57,875 nt of DNA. It comes from Syntrophomonadaceae bacterium. GTDB taxonomy: Bacteria; Bacillota; Syntrophomonadia; Syntrophomonadales; DTU052. The notes under the pieces were generated by a model. That model had not been told where the DNA came from. It made no database searches and saw only the letters and a program-made list of their open reading frames with translations. The position numbers and the translations under genes were made by a program. Positions 7,772 to 16,926 of this stretch are shown one piece after another. The DNA lies in assembly GCA_012729505.1 (NCBI GenBank), contig JAAYDA010000017.1, positions 1-57,875 of the forward strand, written 5' to 3'. The stretch's first letter is position 1, and each line of letters starts with the position of its first letter.

Positions 7772-10700
7772 GTGAAGCAGCTGGAGCTTGATAGCAGAAC
7801 ACAGAGAGACATCATTGATGAAATAAAAGAAAAGGCAGCTGGTTACACGCCTGAGTGGAGGATGGATGAGGAGAATCCCGATATTGGTACGGCCTTGGCG
7901 CTTGTGTATGCCAATATGTTTGCCAAAACGGTGAAAAGTTTCAACAAGGCCCCCTTAAAAAACAAGATTGCGTTTTTTAATCACCTTGGCGCAGAGCTGC
8001 TTCCTACCATTCCGTCTACAGGATATGTTGCGTTTTCTCTGGTTAACGACGAAGTGCCAGGGATTGAAGTCCCTCTGGGAACTATCGTATCTGCAGATAC
8101 CGATGATGAAATTGGGGTTGTGGAATTTGAGACTACCGATGACTTGTATGTGACGCCTGCTCAAGTGGATGTTATATTTCAATCTGACGACAACATTGAT
8201 TTCATTGAAAAGATCTATTCCATCTCGGAAACCGATGAGGGCTTACCGGAAAGAGACAGGGAAATGGAATTCTTTAATTTTTCAGGCACGAATCTGCAGG
8301 AACACACTCTTATTTTTTCCCACGATCAATTGCTGAACCTCAAAAAAAGCGCATGGATTGAGTTGTGCTTTTATTACCGGGAAACTCGGTTGGTACCCGA
8401 GGAGATTTTGAGGCAGCTTGTCCTGGACGATAATGCCAGGATTGAATATTATTCAGAGCAGGGTTATGCAGCTTTTGCGGATAAGTCTGTCCGTGACGGA
8501 AATATCCTCCTCTATAAAAACGAAAAACAGCCTTCATTTGCGCCCATGGAAATCGGGGGCCGGGAGAGCTATGTTATAAAATGCACTGTTCATAACATTA
8601 GTATGTTCAAGGATATGGAGGTAGAGCGTTTCCTGATGAGGGCCAAAGGCATGGGCATATCCTGCGACACTATCACCAGTAACGGTGTGGAGTGCAATCA
8701 GGCTCAGTTTTTTCCATTTGGCGAGAGATTTAATCTATATAATGAAGTGTATTTTGGTTCGGAAGAGGTTTTATGTAAAAAGAGTGCCATGATCACCATC
8801 TCCTTTAATCTGAATTACGTCAGCATTCCCCTTGAATATAATGCGGCTGATGATCCGATGGAATGGAAATGGATCACGGACCGCTCCAGCTTCAGACCAA
8901 ATCGTGAATACGATTTGACCATTGAGGAGGTCATCTGGGAGTATTTCAATGGCAGCGGGTGGGCTCGCCTCTTTAACGACAGCAGCTTTGCTGATCTTTT
9001 TAGTACCGAAAACGGTGCTATCGGTCAGTACAAGACCATCAGCTTCATTTGCCCCGAGGATATTTCTCCCATACTAATTAATGCCGCCGAGTCTTATTAT
9101 ATCAGGGCCCGGGTACTGAAAATAAACAATCTCTATAAAATAATGGGCAACTACATATCCCCCGTACTGACTAACACGGGCTTAAGCTATGATTATGGCG
9201 ACACCTGGCTTTTGCCGGAGCATATTACTTCTTCAAATAACCTGGAGACAGTTGATATGACTTCTCAAGATATGCTTAATCTTGGCGGTTTCAAGCCTTT
9301 CGCCTCAACGGGGCTTAATAAAGCGGCCGTTTATCTGGGTTTCGATGTCGCTCCCCAAGGTGCCCCTATCAAGCTCCTGGTAACAATGCGCGACAGTACA
9401 GAGCGTGAGAGCTCCACTCTCACTTGGGAATACTATGATGGCAGCAAATGGGGATTTCTCAACATGGTCGATGAAACTGAAGGTTTCTTGCACTCGGGAC
9501 TTATTATCTTAATGGATAACCGAGCTTTTGCAAAAAGCAGGCAGTTTGGTGAGGAGAAGTACTGGATAAGAATTGTGGACGAAAACAACTTTTATTCTGG
9601 TGAAAATATTGCATTTCCGTCTATTCAGAGTCTTCATATGAATGCAACCGGAATTGTCAATGTGGACCAAAGAGCTACCGAGAGCTTCACCATGGAGATT
9701 TATCAGGAGAACATGAATTTTAAACTCCTTTACAACCATATTACCGAAATATCTGTCTATATTAATGAGTCTGACGATTTGAGTGAAGAACAGCTGCGGC
9801 AGCTAAAGGCTGACCGGGCTGTTCGCTGTGTTTATAATGAAGCCGGTCTTCTTCAGGAGGCTTGGGTCAGATGGGAGCGGGCAGATGATTTTCTGAATTC
9901 CTTACCTATGGACCGTCATTATGTCAGCAACCGAACCGAGGGTTATATCCTGTTCGGCAACGGTAAATATGGAAGAATACCATCTGCCAGCCAAGAGCCT
10001 AACATTATCGTAGAATATAAAACCGGAGGTGGCCGGCGTACCAACCTTCCCGCAGAAGCAGTTCAAAAAATGGACCGCTCTATCGGCTTTATAAACCATG
10101 TATCAAATCCCGCCAAGCTGTCAGGTGGCTATGATGTGGAATCTCTGACTGAGGCCATCGAGCGCAATTCCTCCATGCTCCGCACTCAAGGCAAAGCAGT
10201 CACCGCTCGGGATTTCGAAGAGCTGGTTAAATATGCCACCCGTAATGTTCAAATGGTCAAATGCTTTGCCGGCTATGACGCAAGTGGCAATAAAAAGTCA
10301 GGTGCTGTGACCCTCGTTGTGCTAAGAAGTGATTACCAGATCAGCAGAACCCAGTTTGCTCCGGTAAGAGACGAGATATACAGATATCTTGAAGACAAGA
10401 TTAGTGGGAACCTTATCGCTCTGAAGAAGTTGTCTGTCATTGAACCAAAATTTGTAGAGATGCGGGTTCGCGCAGAAATTAGAGTCAGGGATATGAACCA
10501 GGTCTTTTCGGTAAAAAAGAGCGTGCAGGAACGTCTTGATCAGTTCATGAATGTAGTGAACGGTAATTTTGATGGAAGCGGGTGGAAAATCGGGCGGCTG
10601 CCTAACAAAATACAGATTCGCAATGCCATCATAGACATCAATGGTATCGAGTATGTAAAAAACATTTTTATTACCGCTTTTACCAGTGATGCAACAGGCT

Positions 10701-10789
10701 GGAAAGAGACGGACATGGAAATTATCAAATCCAACCGGTACGTTCTGCCCCTTAGCGGTGAGCATGAGATACTAATTTCTGTAGGCTGA
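7772..10789 (+). CDS. Baseplate J-like wedge protein, large (Afp11-like)
   Basis: 1005 residues, GTG start at 7772. Recognised as the eCIS putative baseplate assembly protein (gp6/J-like): the C-terminal third has GYILFGNGKYGRIPSASQEP, GGGRRTNLPAEAVQ, a VTARDFEELVKYATRNVQMV segment and EIRVRDMNQVFSVKKSVQER, all typical of J-like wedge cores. The N-terminal 600 residues are beta-rich decoration, as in Afp11. The protein joins hub to outer baseplate. It is much longer than phage P2 J (about 300) but within the usual eCIS range. The gene ends before a 262-base gap. Confidence 0.85.
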   Translation: MKQLELDSRTQRDIIDEIKEKAAGYTPEWRMDEENPDIGTALALVYANMFAKTVKSFNKAPLKNKIAFFNHLGAELLPTIPSTGYVAFSLVNDEVPGIEVPLGTIVSADTDDEIGVVEFETTDDLYVTPAQVDVIFQSDDNIDFIEKIYSISETDEGLPERDREMEFFNFSGTNLQEHTLIFSHDQLLNLKKSAWIELCFYYRETRLVPEEILRQLVLDDNARIEYYSEQGYAAFADKSVRDGNILLYKNEKQPSFAPMEIGGRESYVIKCTVHNISMFKDMEVERFLMRAKGMGISCDTITSNGVECNQAQFFPFGERFNLYNEVYFGSEEVLCKKSAMITISFNLNYVSIPLEYNAADDPMEWKWITDRSSFRPNREYDLTIEEVIWEYFNGSGWARLFNDSSFADLFSTENGAIGQYKTISFICPEDISPILINAAESYYIRARVLKINNLYKIMGNYISPVLTNTGLSYDYGDTWLLPEHITSSNNLETVDMTSQDMLNLGGFKPFASTGLNKAAVYLGFDVAPQGAPIKLLVTMRDSTERESSTLTWEYYDGSKWGFLNMVDETEGFLHSGLIILMDNRAFAKSRQFGEEKYWIRIVDENNFYSGENIAFPSIQSLHMNATGIVNVDQRATESFTMEIYQENMNFKLLYNHITEISVYINESDDLSEEQLRQLKADRAVRCVYNEAGLLQEAWVRWERADDFLNSLPMDRHYVSNRTEGYILFGNGKYGRIPSASQEPNIIVEYKTGGGRRTNLPAEAVQKMDRSIGFINHVSNPAKLSGGYDVESLTEAIERNSSMLRTQGKAVTARDFEELVKYATRNVQMVKCFAGYDASGNKKSGAVTLVVLRSDYQISRTQFAPVRDEIYRYLEDKISGNLIALKKLSVIEPKFVEMRVRAEIRVRDMNQVFSVKKSVQERLDQFMNVVNGNFDGSGWKIGRLPNKIQIRNAIIDINGIEYVKNIFITAFTSDATGWKETDMEIIKSNRYVLPLSGEHEILISVG

Positions 10790-11051
10790 GAATTGCATAC
10801 CTAAGCAGAATTCAAGAGAAGAATTATCATGTTATAAGTGACCCTATGGTCCTATTGGAAATCGATCACTGCAAGCGCTTCTGCAGTATTGGCGACTAAC
10901 CTGGCTTTAATTTAAAAAATATTTTAATATAATGGGTCTTTTGACCTGAAAAAATGTAAAAATAAGAAGGAAGATGGTAAATAGTCGCGAATTATTTCAA
11001 AAACAATTATAAATATATAGACTATAAGTCCCAGTGACTGGAGGGTGTTTG
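10790..11051 (+). other. AT-rich non-coding gap between the two wedge genes
   Basis: I see no gene. ACTGCA (10868-10873) can pair with TGCAGT (10882-10887), and GGTC/GACC forms a small hairpin near 10933-10944. The sequence 10910-11030 is very AT-rich, unlike the flanking genes. A possible internal promoter or RNA processing region; no element can be assigned. Confidence 0.3.
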
Positions 11052-13151
11052 ATGTTACCAAACATTTCACTAGATACCGATAGATATAAGGAAATATTAG
11101 ATGGCGCACGAAATATGATTGTTAGTCAATACCCTGAGTGGACGGACTTTAATTATCATGATCCAGGTATCACCATGCTGGAGATGTTTTCATGGATAAA
11201 AGAGAGCCAGCAGTACTACATTGATCAGATTGGTGAAGAGAATCGTAAAAAATTTTTAAAGCTCTTAGGAGTTCAGCCTCGTGCGAAGGTTCCCGCACGA
11301 GCAGAGGTGCAGCTTATCGCTGGGGATGATTTTGATGTGCTCAAAGGAACGAAATTCTATGCGGGTGAAACCTGCTTCGAAGCAGATGAACGCATATACA
11401 TACTGAAAAACGACATTTCCAGGTGCGTTAGCTTCGAGGAGGAAGAGGCCCGCATTGTCAATCGTTGGCAGCTGAATCTGGGCGGCAAACTGAAAATTCT
11501 GCCATTTGGCAGAGAGCCCCAAGTAAACAACTGCTTTTACCTGGGTTTTGACGAGGCTTTGCCCAAAAACATTGCCCTCCGCGCCCAGGTTGACGTTTTT
11601 GACGATTATAAGGTTAAGCGAACCCCCATTGTTGACTTTCAAGCCTTCTATCCTCTTGCAAAGATGGTTGTGGAAGTTAACACCAAAAAGGGATGGCAGC
11701 CAGTAACACTTATATCTGACGAAAGCAATGGATTTTTGTGCTCGGGAAGCATCAACATTTTCATAGACCTTGACATGGAGCCCTCCATGATCGAGGAGCT
11801 TGAGGCCTATTATCTTCGTCTGCGCTTAACCAGAAACGACTATGACGTCCCTCCGGTAATACAGAGTATCAGTTTCAATTCGATTGCCGTCCGCCAGAGA
11901 GACACTCAGTCAGAAGTTATGGACTTGCCGTTGGCTGGTGATGGAAAATACCGTGCCGCGACAGAATTGTCAATAAGCGGCATGAGTCAGATCTATCTCA
12001 AGGCTTCCTCAGGTTATCATCTGGTTCCCAAGGTTATTAAAAATATCGATTATGAAAACAACTGCGCTGTTTTTGAGATTGATGTAAATCTTTTTTACGA
12101 TGAGGCTGAAGGTGTCCGTTTGGTTAACTCCACCAGCTCCTTTGCCAACAGCAGTGTTGCCGGTTACGGTACAGGACTGCCCCTGCAAGAGATTGATATC
12201 CACAATAAAAATATAGAATATGAGTCTTTTGAAATAATGACTGAGGATACAGAAGTTGCTGATTGCTATCTTTCATGGGTCAAGGTCAGCGATTTTTCTA
12301 CTTCTACTCCTGAGGACAGACATTACGTTTTTGACTCGGCGGCGGGAATATTGAAATTTGGTGACTGTAAAAAAGGAATGGCTCCCGAGGGCACCATCTT
12401 AATAATTGGCTATGTGCGCACTTTGGGTATTGGTGGGAATGTAAAGCAAAACACCATAAACCGTATTGGCCAAGAGGATATTCCTGAAATAAAGGTGATT
12501 AACAAAGCTAATGCCGTCGGAGGCGAGGATGAAGAAACCCTGGATGATTGCTTTAAAAGAGCCAGGAGAATGCTGAAAAAACCCAGGTCAGCAGTGACCT
12601 ATGCTGATTACGAGAATTATGTTCTTCAAACGCCAGGGCTGATGATTGAGAGTTGTAAGGTTATCCCCGCGAATCTTATCCGAAAACAGGGACATGTGGC
12701 CGCGGATATGAAAATAAGTATTGTCGTCAAACCCTTTTACCCGGAACGGGCCGAGACTATAAGCGATGCTTATGTTCGCAATATCAAAAGCTATCTGGAT
12801 AATTTCAGGCTTCTTGGTACCAGCATTGAACTTATCGCCCCAGAATACGTTGGTGTTACGGTTTATGCTGATATAACAGTGAAGCCTCACTATCAAAATG
12901 CTCAGACTTTGATAGAGGAGGCGGTAAAGTACTTTTTCTTTGGCTATAAGGATCAGTTTGGAGCAGAAGTTATTTATAGTGAACTCTATGGCATAATCGA
13001 TCGATTGGATTGTGTTTCCTATGTGGCTGACCTTTCCATGGAGGCTAAGGGTAACGGTATATCACGCACTAAGGAAGGAAACATTGTGTTGCCGGCCAAC
13101 GGAGTTGTTTTGCTCAGTGACACTCAGTTTATGTTTAGTGTGGAGCATTGA
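11052..13151 (+). CDS. Second baseplate J-like wedge protein
   Basis: 699 residues; ATG 11052 is chosen over an upstream GTG (11034) because GGAGGG lies 6 bases before it. The N terminus (YPEWTDFNYHDPGITMLEMF) is the classic start of wedge proteins with the DPGITLLE-like motif, and residues ~430-680 repeat the J-like core: GILKFGDCKKGMAPEGT, AVTYADYENYVLQTPG, then SYLDNFRLLGTSIELIAPEY and later VTVYADITVKP. It is probably the partner (Afp12-like or gp6 dimer mate) of the 1005-residue protein. The following tail gene starts 10 bases downstream. Confidence 0.8.
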   Translation: MLPNISLDTDRYKEILDGARNMIVSQYPEWTDFNYHDPGITMLEMFSWIKESQQYYIDQIGEENRKKFLKLLGVQPRAKVPARAEVQLIAGDDFDVLKGTKFYAGETCFEADERIYILKNDISRCVSFEEEEARIVNRWQLNLGGKLKILPFGREPQVNNCFYLGFDEALPKNIALRAQVDVFDDYKVKRTPIVDFQAFYPLAKMVVEVNTKKGWQPVTLISDESNGFLCSGSINIFIDLDMEPSMIEELEAYYLRLRLTRNDYDVPPVIQSISFNSIAVRQRDTQSEVMDLPLAGDGKYRAATELSISGMSQIYLKASSGYHLVPKVIKNIDYENNCAVFEIDVNLFYDEAEGVRLVNSTSSFANSSVAGYGTGLPLQEIDIHNKNIEYESFEIMTEDTEVADCYLSWVKVSDFSTSTPEDRHYVFDSAAGILKFGDCKKGMAPEGTILIIGYVRTLGIGGNVKQNTINRIGQEDIPEIKVINKANAVGGEDEETLDDCFKRARRMLKKPRSAVTYADYENYVLQTPGLMIESCKVIPANLIRKQGHVAADMKISIVVKPFYPERAETISDAYVRNIKSYLDNFRLLGTSIELIAPEYVGVTVYADITVKPHYQNAQTLIEEAVKYFFFGYKDQFGAEVIYSELYGIIDRLDCVSYVADLSMEAKGNGISRTKEGNIVLPANGVVLLSDTQFMFSVEH

Positions 13152-13161
13152 GTGAGGTGGA

Positions 13162-14289
13162 ATGATGAAAAGCAAACTAAGCTATTTCATATTTAATAAG
13201 CGTTCCGACTTTGAACGGGGTTATTTAGAAAACATGAAATACAATGAAGGCGGAATAGCTGTAGATAAAGCTGACAAAAACGGAAGAAGCCGTTTTTTGT
13301 CCAGAGTACTTGACAGCTATCAAACCGACATGAATTGGCACCGGCTGTCTTTTGATGTAAATGGAGATACAGCCGGTACATATAAATTGACAGTATATGC
13401 CGGTAACACGCTAAAGTTCGAACTGGATGGTGAGCTTTATCAGATTGAGGAACTGGTTCGTTCCCCTGAACTCTCCTTCGATAAAAAGATGGACCTTTTG
13501 GAGCCGTACATTCAAAAACAGACGGTAGGCCTGCGGGATATTCTCCTTCACGAGGTAGTCGGACGTTACCTGTGGATAGTTCTCGAAATGTATTCACACG
13601 AGGAAATGTCTGTTTCCAATGTAACGATTTATTTGCCCAACCGCTCGTGGCTTGAATACCTGCCATCCATATATCAAAGAGCGGATCTGGAAAAGGGCTT
13701 TTTAGACCGGTATCTTGGCATTTTTCAAACTCTGCATGAGGACTTAAACTTCAAGATCCGAAGTGTCGCTGAATTTTTTGATGCGGATAGCAGTGACAGC
13801 GAGTTCCTGCAGTGGCTTGCTGGCTGGCTTGATATTAGCGACAGTTATATCTGGCCAGAGAATCAATTAAGGAGTCTTCTTTCCCGGTCAGTAGAACTGT
13901 ACCTCGAACGGGGAACGAAGAAGAGCATTGAGGATATAGTTCAGCTTTATACCGGGCTGGAGCCCTATATCGTGGAATCTTTTCAATTGGAAAAATTCAA
14001 AGAATCGGAGGTATATGAAACAACTTTGTTGCCCATGTACGGTGATAGTCCCCTGGGTTTCACAGTATTGGTGAGGGAGGAGTGCGTCAAGACGGCACAA
14101 GATTTTGACATACTGCTAAAGATAATTGAGGAAATGAAGCCTGTTCAGATGGAACTTAAGCTGGTGGTCCTCAAATCGTATATCTTTCTGAACCAATATT
14201 CTTTTTTGGGCATAAACAGCGTACTTGGTCAATACAGAGATACGAGTCTTGATGGCTCTCTGCTTACATTGGCAGTCATTAATAATTAA
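13162..14289 (+). CDS. Phage tail protein I-like wedge component
   Basis: 375 residues, starting ATG ATG at 13162. The middle contains SWLEYLPSIYQRADLEKGFL, then LHEDLNFKIRS, DADSSDSEFLQWLAGWLD and a RSLLSRSVELYLERGTKKSI block, the hallmark of the eCIS/phage tail-I family (TIGR02242-like). These proteins act like T4 gp7/P2 I at the baseplate wedge and link to fibres. The N-terminal 150 residues are beta-rich and less conserved. It fits the order J-like, J-like, I-like, fibre. Confidence 0.8.
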   Translation: MMKSKLSYFIFNKRSDFERGYLENMKYNEGGIAVDKADKNGRSRFLSRVLDSYQTDMNWHRLSFDVNGDTAGTYKLTVYAGNTLKFELDGELYQIEELVRSPELSFDKKMDLLEPYIQKQTVGLRDILLHEVVGRYLWIVLEMYSHEEMSVSNVTIYLPNRSWLEYLPSIYQRADLEKGFLDRYLGIFQTLHEDLNFKIRSVAEFFDADSSDSEFLQWLAGWLDISDSYIWPENQLRSLLSRSVELYLERGTKKSIEDIVQLYTGLEPYIVESFQLEKFKESEVYETTLLPMYGDSPLGFTVLVREECVKTAQDFDILLKIIEEMKPVQMELKLVVLKSYIFLNQYSFLGINSVLGQYRDTSLDGSLLTLAVINN

Positions 14290-14305
14290 GAAGGGGAGGC
14301 AATTA

Positions 14306-16012
14306 ATGAAGAACTCGAAAATCTTCCCATTTGAGCGCAATAAATACTATTTCGGCAAGCTCCTTTCGGTTGAGGATTTCAATCTCGAACAGAAATACAT
14401 AAATGACAAGCGCAGAATGATCAACCGTTTTGTTTTGGGTACAGGTGTGGTTGCAGGTATGTATGCAGTACAAATTGATGAACGCACCATATCAGTTGAA
14501 AGAGGATTTGCCCTAGATTCCCTGGGTAGAGAAATCGTTATTGATGCACCTGAGATAAAAAAACTGTCTCTCATTGACGGATTTGATTTTTGTGTACGCA
14601 GAGGAAATGACAGCTACGTGTATTTATGTGTTGAATATAACGAAGTGGAAAAGAGTCCCGTACATAGTGTTGCGGGCACAAATGCATCGGGGGAAAGCTT
14701 TAATAAAATTCAGGAAAGCTATCGTTTGTATCTTACTAATGACGAACCTGAAAATGATATTATGGCTCCCTCTGATCTGTATGAGCAGAAGACAACTATT
14801 TACTGGGACGGCAAAGTTCGTATCAATCAGATAATGCCCCGTTATGTCCGTGCCGGGCAGCAGTTTGAGCTTCGAATCGAGATTGAAAATCTGGATAAGC
14901 AGTATGTTGCTTTTTCCTATGATCTTGCTTTGACTTGTCTGGCCAGTGATAACCAATCTGTAGTTAAGGTTTCCTTCGATGAAATCCTTTATGAAAAGAC
15001 AGGGAATTACACCCAAGTATATCAGCTTGAGGCCTTGCAGTGTATGGATGTAGAGGGAATTGCAGAAGTAGACTTAAAAAGCTTCCAACTGTCTCTGGGA
15101 AAGGTGCCCCAACCGTTAGAAGGACAGGGAAAATCGGTCACTCACATAACCGAGAAAGATACTCGTCAGCAGCTCATTGCCAGCTACTACAAGTCAGCTA
15201 TGGATGAAATTTCTACTATGATCAATGTGGAAAATCTTTATCTTGCCAAGATCTATCTGGTTAAGGCGGGTGATACCTACCTGATAGAAAACATTGAAAA
15301 TGTTCCTTTCGGTCAGTTTGTGATGAACAATCCTTTGTCTGCAGCCACACAGCAGCTTCTGGCCAAAAATCATGGCTCTATGGCAGCCGTTAGTGATGGG
15401 TCTATTGAAGCTGCGGCAACCAGGGCGGAAAAGACTTCCCGGGAGATTGCAAGTGGCACTTGCAGGATACATTTCAATGCGGGAGGAAGGAAGGGCGAAC
15501 GTTTTTTCTCGGACGAAATCGTCCATGGATTGGGCCTGGGCAGTGTCACCTTAATTCTCGGTGTCTCACAGGCCAACAGCATGACATTCGGCTCTATGGG
15601 AGTATTTGAAAAAGAAGACCCTGCTGCGGAGTTGGCAGCCAAGCTGAACCCGGCAAAGGGCACATTTGTTATTGGTGCGAGGCTGATTGCCAACACCACC
15701 ATAGATGCCATTGACGTAAAGTGGACAGCTATCCGTGATGTGGAGGAAATCATAGAAGAGAAGACTAAGATGAAGGTATTTATCAAGCCCAATACATTGG
15801 CTCTCAAAACGCGTGAGAGCTATTATTTGGAAGCAGTTTGCAGCAATATGCAGGATAAGACCATTCATTGGTCTGTGGCAGATAACGGCGGCATGATAGA
15901 TAAAAATGGTTTATATGTTGCTCCCAACGTACCCGGCGTATACGAGGTCGTTGCACAAAGTGCGGCATACCCGGAGATCAAGGCGTCCATCATTATAGTT
16001 GTAAGGGACTAG
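14306..16012 (+). CDS. Baseplate/fibre protein with C-terminal Ig-like domain
   Basis: 568 residues from ATG 14306 (GGGGAGG upstream). The N terminus, FERNKYYFGKLLSVEDFNLE and then NRFVLGTGVVAGM with a GFALDSLGREIVI segment, resembles a protein found in many eCIS clusters after the tail-I gene; its exact role is not established. The C terminus (residues ~485-568, TIHWSVADNGGMIDKNGLYV and an AP-NVPGVYEVVAQS turn) is a bacterial Ig-like (BIG2-type) domain of the kind used for binding surfaces. I infer an outer baseplate or receptor-binding role. No signal peptide. Confidence 0.55.
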   Translation: MKNSKIFPFERNKYYFGKLLSVEDFNLEQKYINDKRRMINRFVLGTGVVAGMYAVQIDERTISVERGFALDSLGREIVIDAPEIKKLSLIDGFDFCVRRGNDSYVYLCVEYNEVEKSPVHSVAGTNASGESFNKIQESYRLYLTNDEPENDIMAPSDLYEQKTTIYWDGKVRINQIMPRYVRAGQQFELRIEIENLDKQYVAFSYDLALTCLASDNQSVVKVSFDEILYEKTGNYTQVYQLEALQCMDVEGIAEVDLKSFQLSLGKVPQPLEGQGKSVTHITEKDTRQQLIASYYKSAMDEISTMINVENLYLAKIYLVKAGDTYLIENIENVPFGQFVMNNPLSAATQQLLAKNHGSMAAVSDGSIEAAATRAEKTSREIASGTCRIHFNAGGRKGERFFSDEIVHGLGLGSVTLILGVSQANSMTFGSMGVFEKEDPAAELAAKLNPAKGTFVIGARLIANTTIDAIDVKWTAIRDVEEIIEEKTKMKVFIKPNTLALKTRESYYLEAVCSNMQDKTIHWSVADNGGMIDKNGLYVAPNVPGVYEVVAQSAAYPEIKASIIIVVRD

Positions 16013-16044
16013 TCCTGGGAGTGACTCCAATGGTGGTGAAATAA

Positions 16045-16911
16045 TTGCTAATTCAAACATATGAACATGGATACAAAGTCATCAGCCATATCCTGACCAA
16101 CGATCTGGGTGAAATATATATTGGCCGGGATATTTCCGCAGGTCAAGAATGTACTATTCTGCGAATAAAGGATAAAGCCATTATACCTGAGCTGATGGTT
16201 TATATGAACACGAGCATAAATAGAGAAACTTTTGTTGATTACCTTGAACACTTTGTCTTTGAAAGCGATTTATATATCGTTTTGAAGTATTACCGAGGTG
16301 TATCACTGGAGGAAAAACTGAATAACGAATACTGCTTACTCCGTGAGCGGATGATGATAGGCAAAAAAATACTTGATGGAATCGTGCTTCTTGATATGCC
16401 CTTATACTTTCTAAAAAACTGTCTGACGGGGAAACGCATCATAGTAAAACCCGGTTTCGACGTATCATTTAATTATGTACCAGAAGATATCCGTGACTAT
16501 GCTGCGGCAGATGATAAGGCAGTTCTGGAAAGGTTCGGCGCGATCATTAATATGCTTTTTGCCGATGAATTGGAAAAGAAATCGGCCCCTCCCATCAATC
16601 AATTTTATTCCGGGCTTAAAAAGGAGCAGTACTTCGACATTATTGATCTTTACAAGCAGTATGCCCAGATGTGCCGAGAGGTAGAACTCATTCCCGAGGA
16701 AGAGATCAGAAAGCCTAAGTCCAAGTGGTTTCGTCTTTGGGAGCGGGCAAAAAAGATACTCAAAGTGCTTAAGAGAATTCTGGGGGCGATGCTTTTAATA
16801 TTCGCAGTTATTTATCTTGCCTACACCATCGACGAATCCATAAACCCGACAATTAATAAAACAAACCATTTTGAATTTATCGGAACTCTGGAAGTTGATC
16901 AGGCGCCGTAA
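16045..16911 (+). CDS. Pseudokinase-like protein with a C-terminal membrane span
   Basis: 288 residues from a TTG start (GGTGGTG upstream). Residues ~8-110 look like the N lobe of a Ser/Thr kinase (YKVISHILTNDLGEIYIGRD, a glycine-loop-like turn, then TILRIKD and LYIVLKYYRGVSLEEKL as hinge). No HRD or DFG motif follows; the place of DFG reads KPGFDVSF. Residues ~243-268 form one hydrophobic span (ILGAMLLIFAVIYLAYTID), so the N-terminal domain should be cytoplasmic. It sits between tail genes and a second membrane protein, suggesting a docking or anchoring role. Kinase-fold assignment is by eye and uncertain. Confidence 0.45.
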   Translation: MLIQTYEHGYKVISHILTNDLGEIYIGRDISAGQECTILRIKDKAIIPELMVYMNTSINRETFVDYLEHFVFESDLYIVLKYYRGVSLEEKLNNEYCLLRERMMIGKKILDGIVLLDMPLYFLKNCLTGKRIIVKPGFDVSFNYVPEDIRDYAAADDKAVLERFGAIINMLFADELEKKSAPPINQFYSGLKKEQYFDIIDLYKQYAQMCREVELIPEEEIRKPKSKWFRLWERAKKILKVLKRILGAMLLIFAVIYLAYTIDESINPTINKTNHFEFIGTLEVDQAP

Positions 16912-16926
16912 ACAGGAGGATAACGG

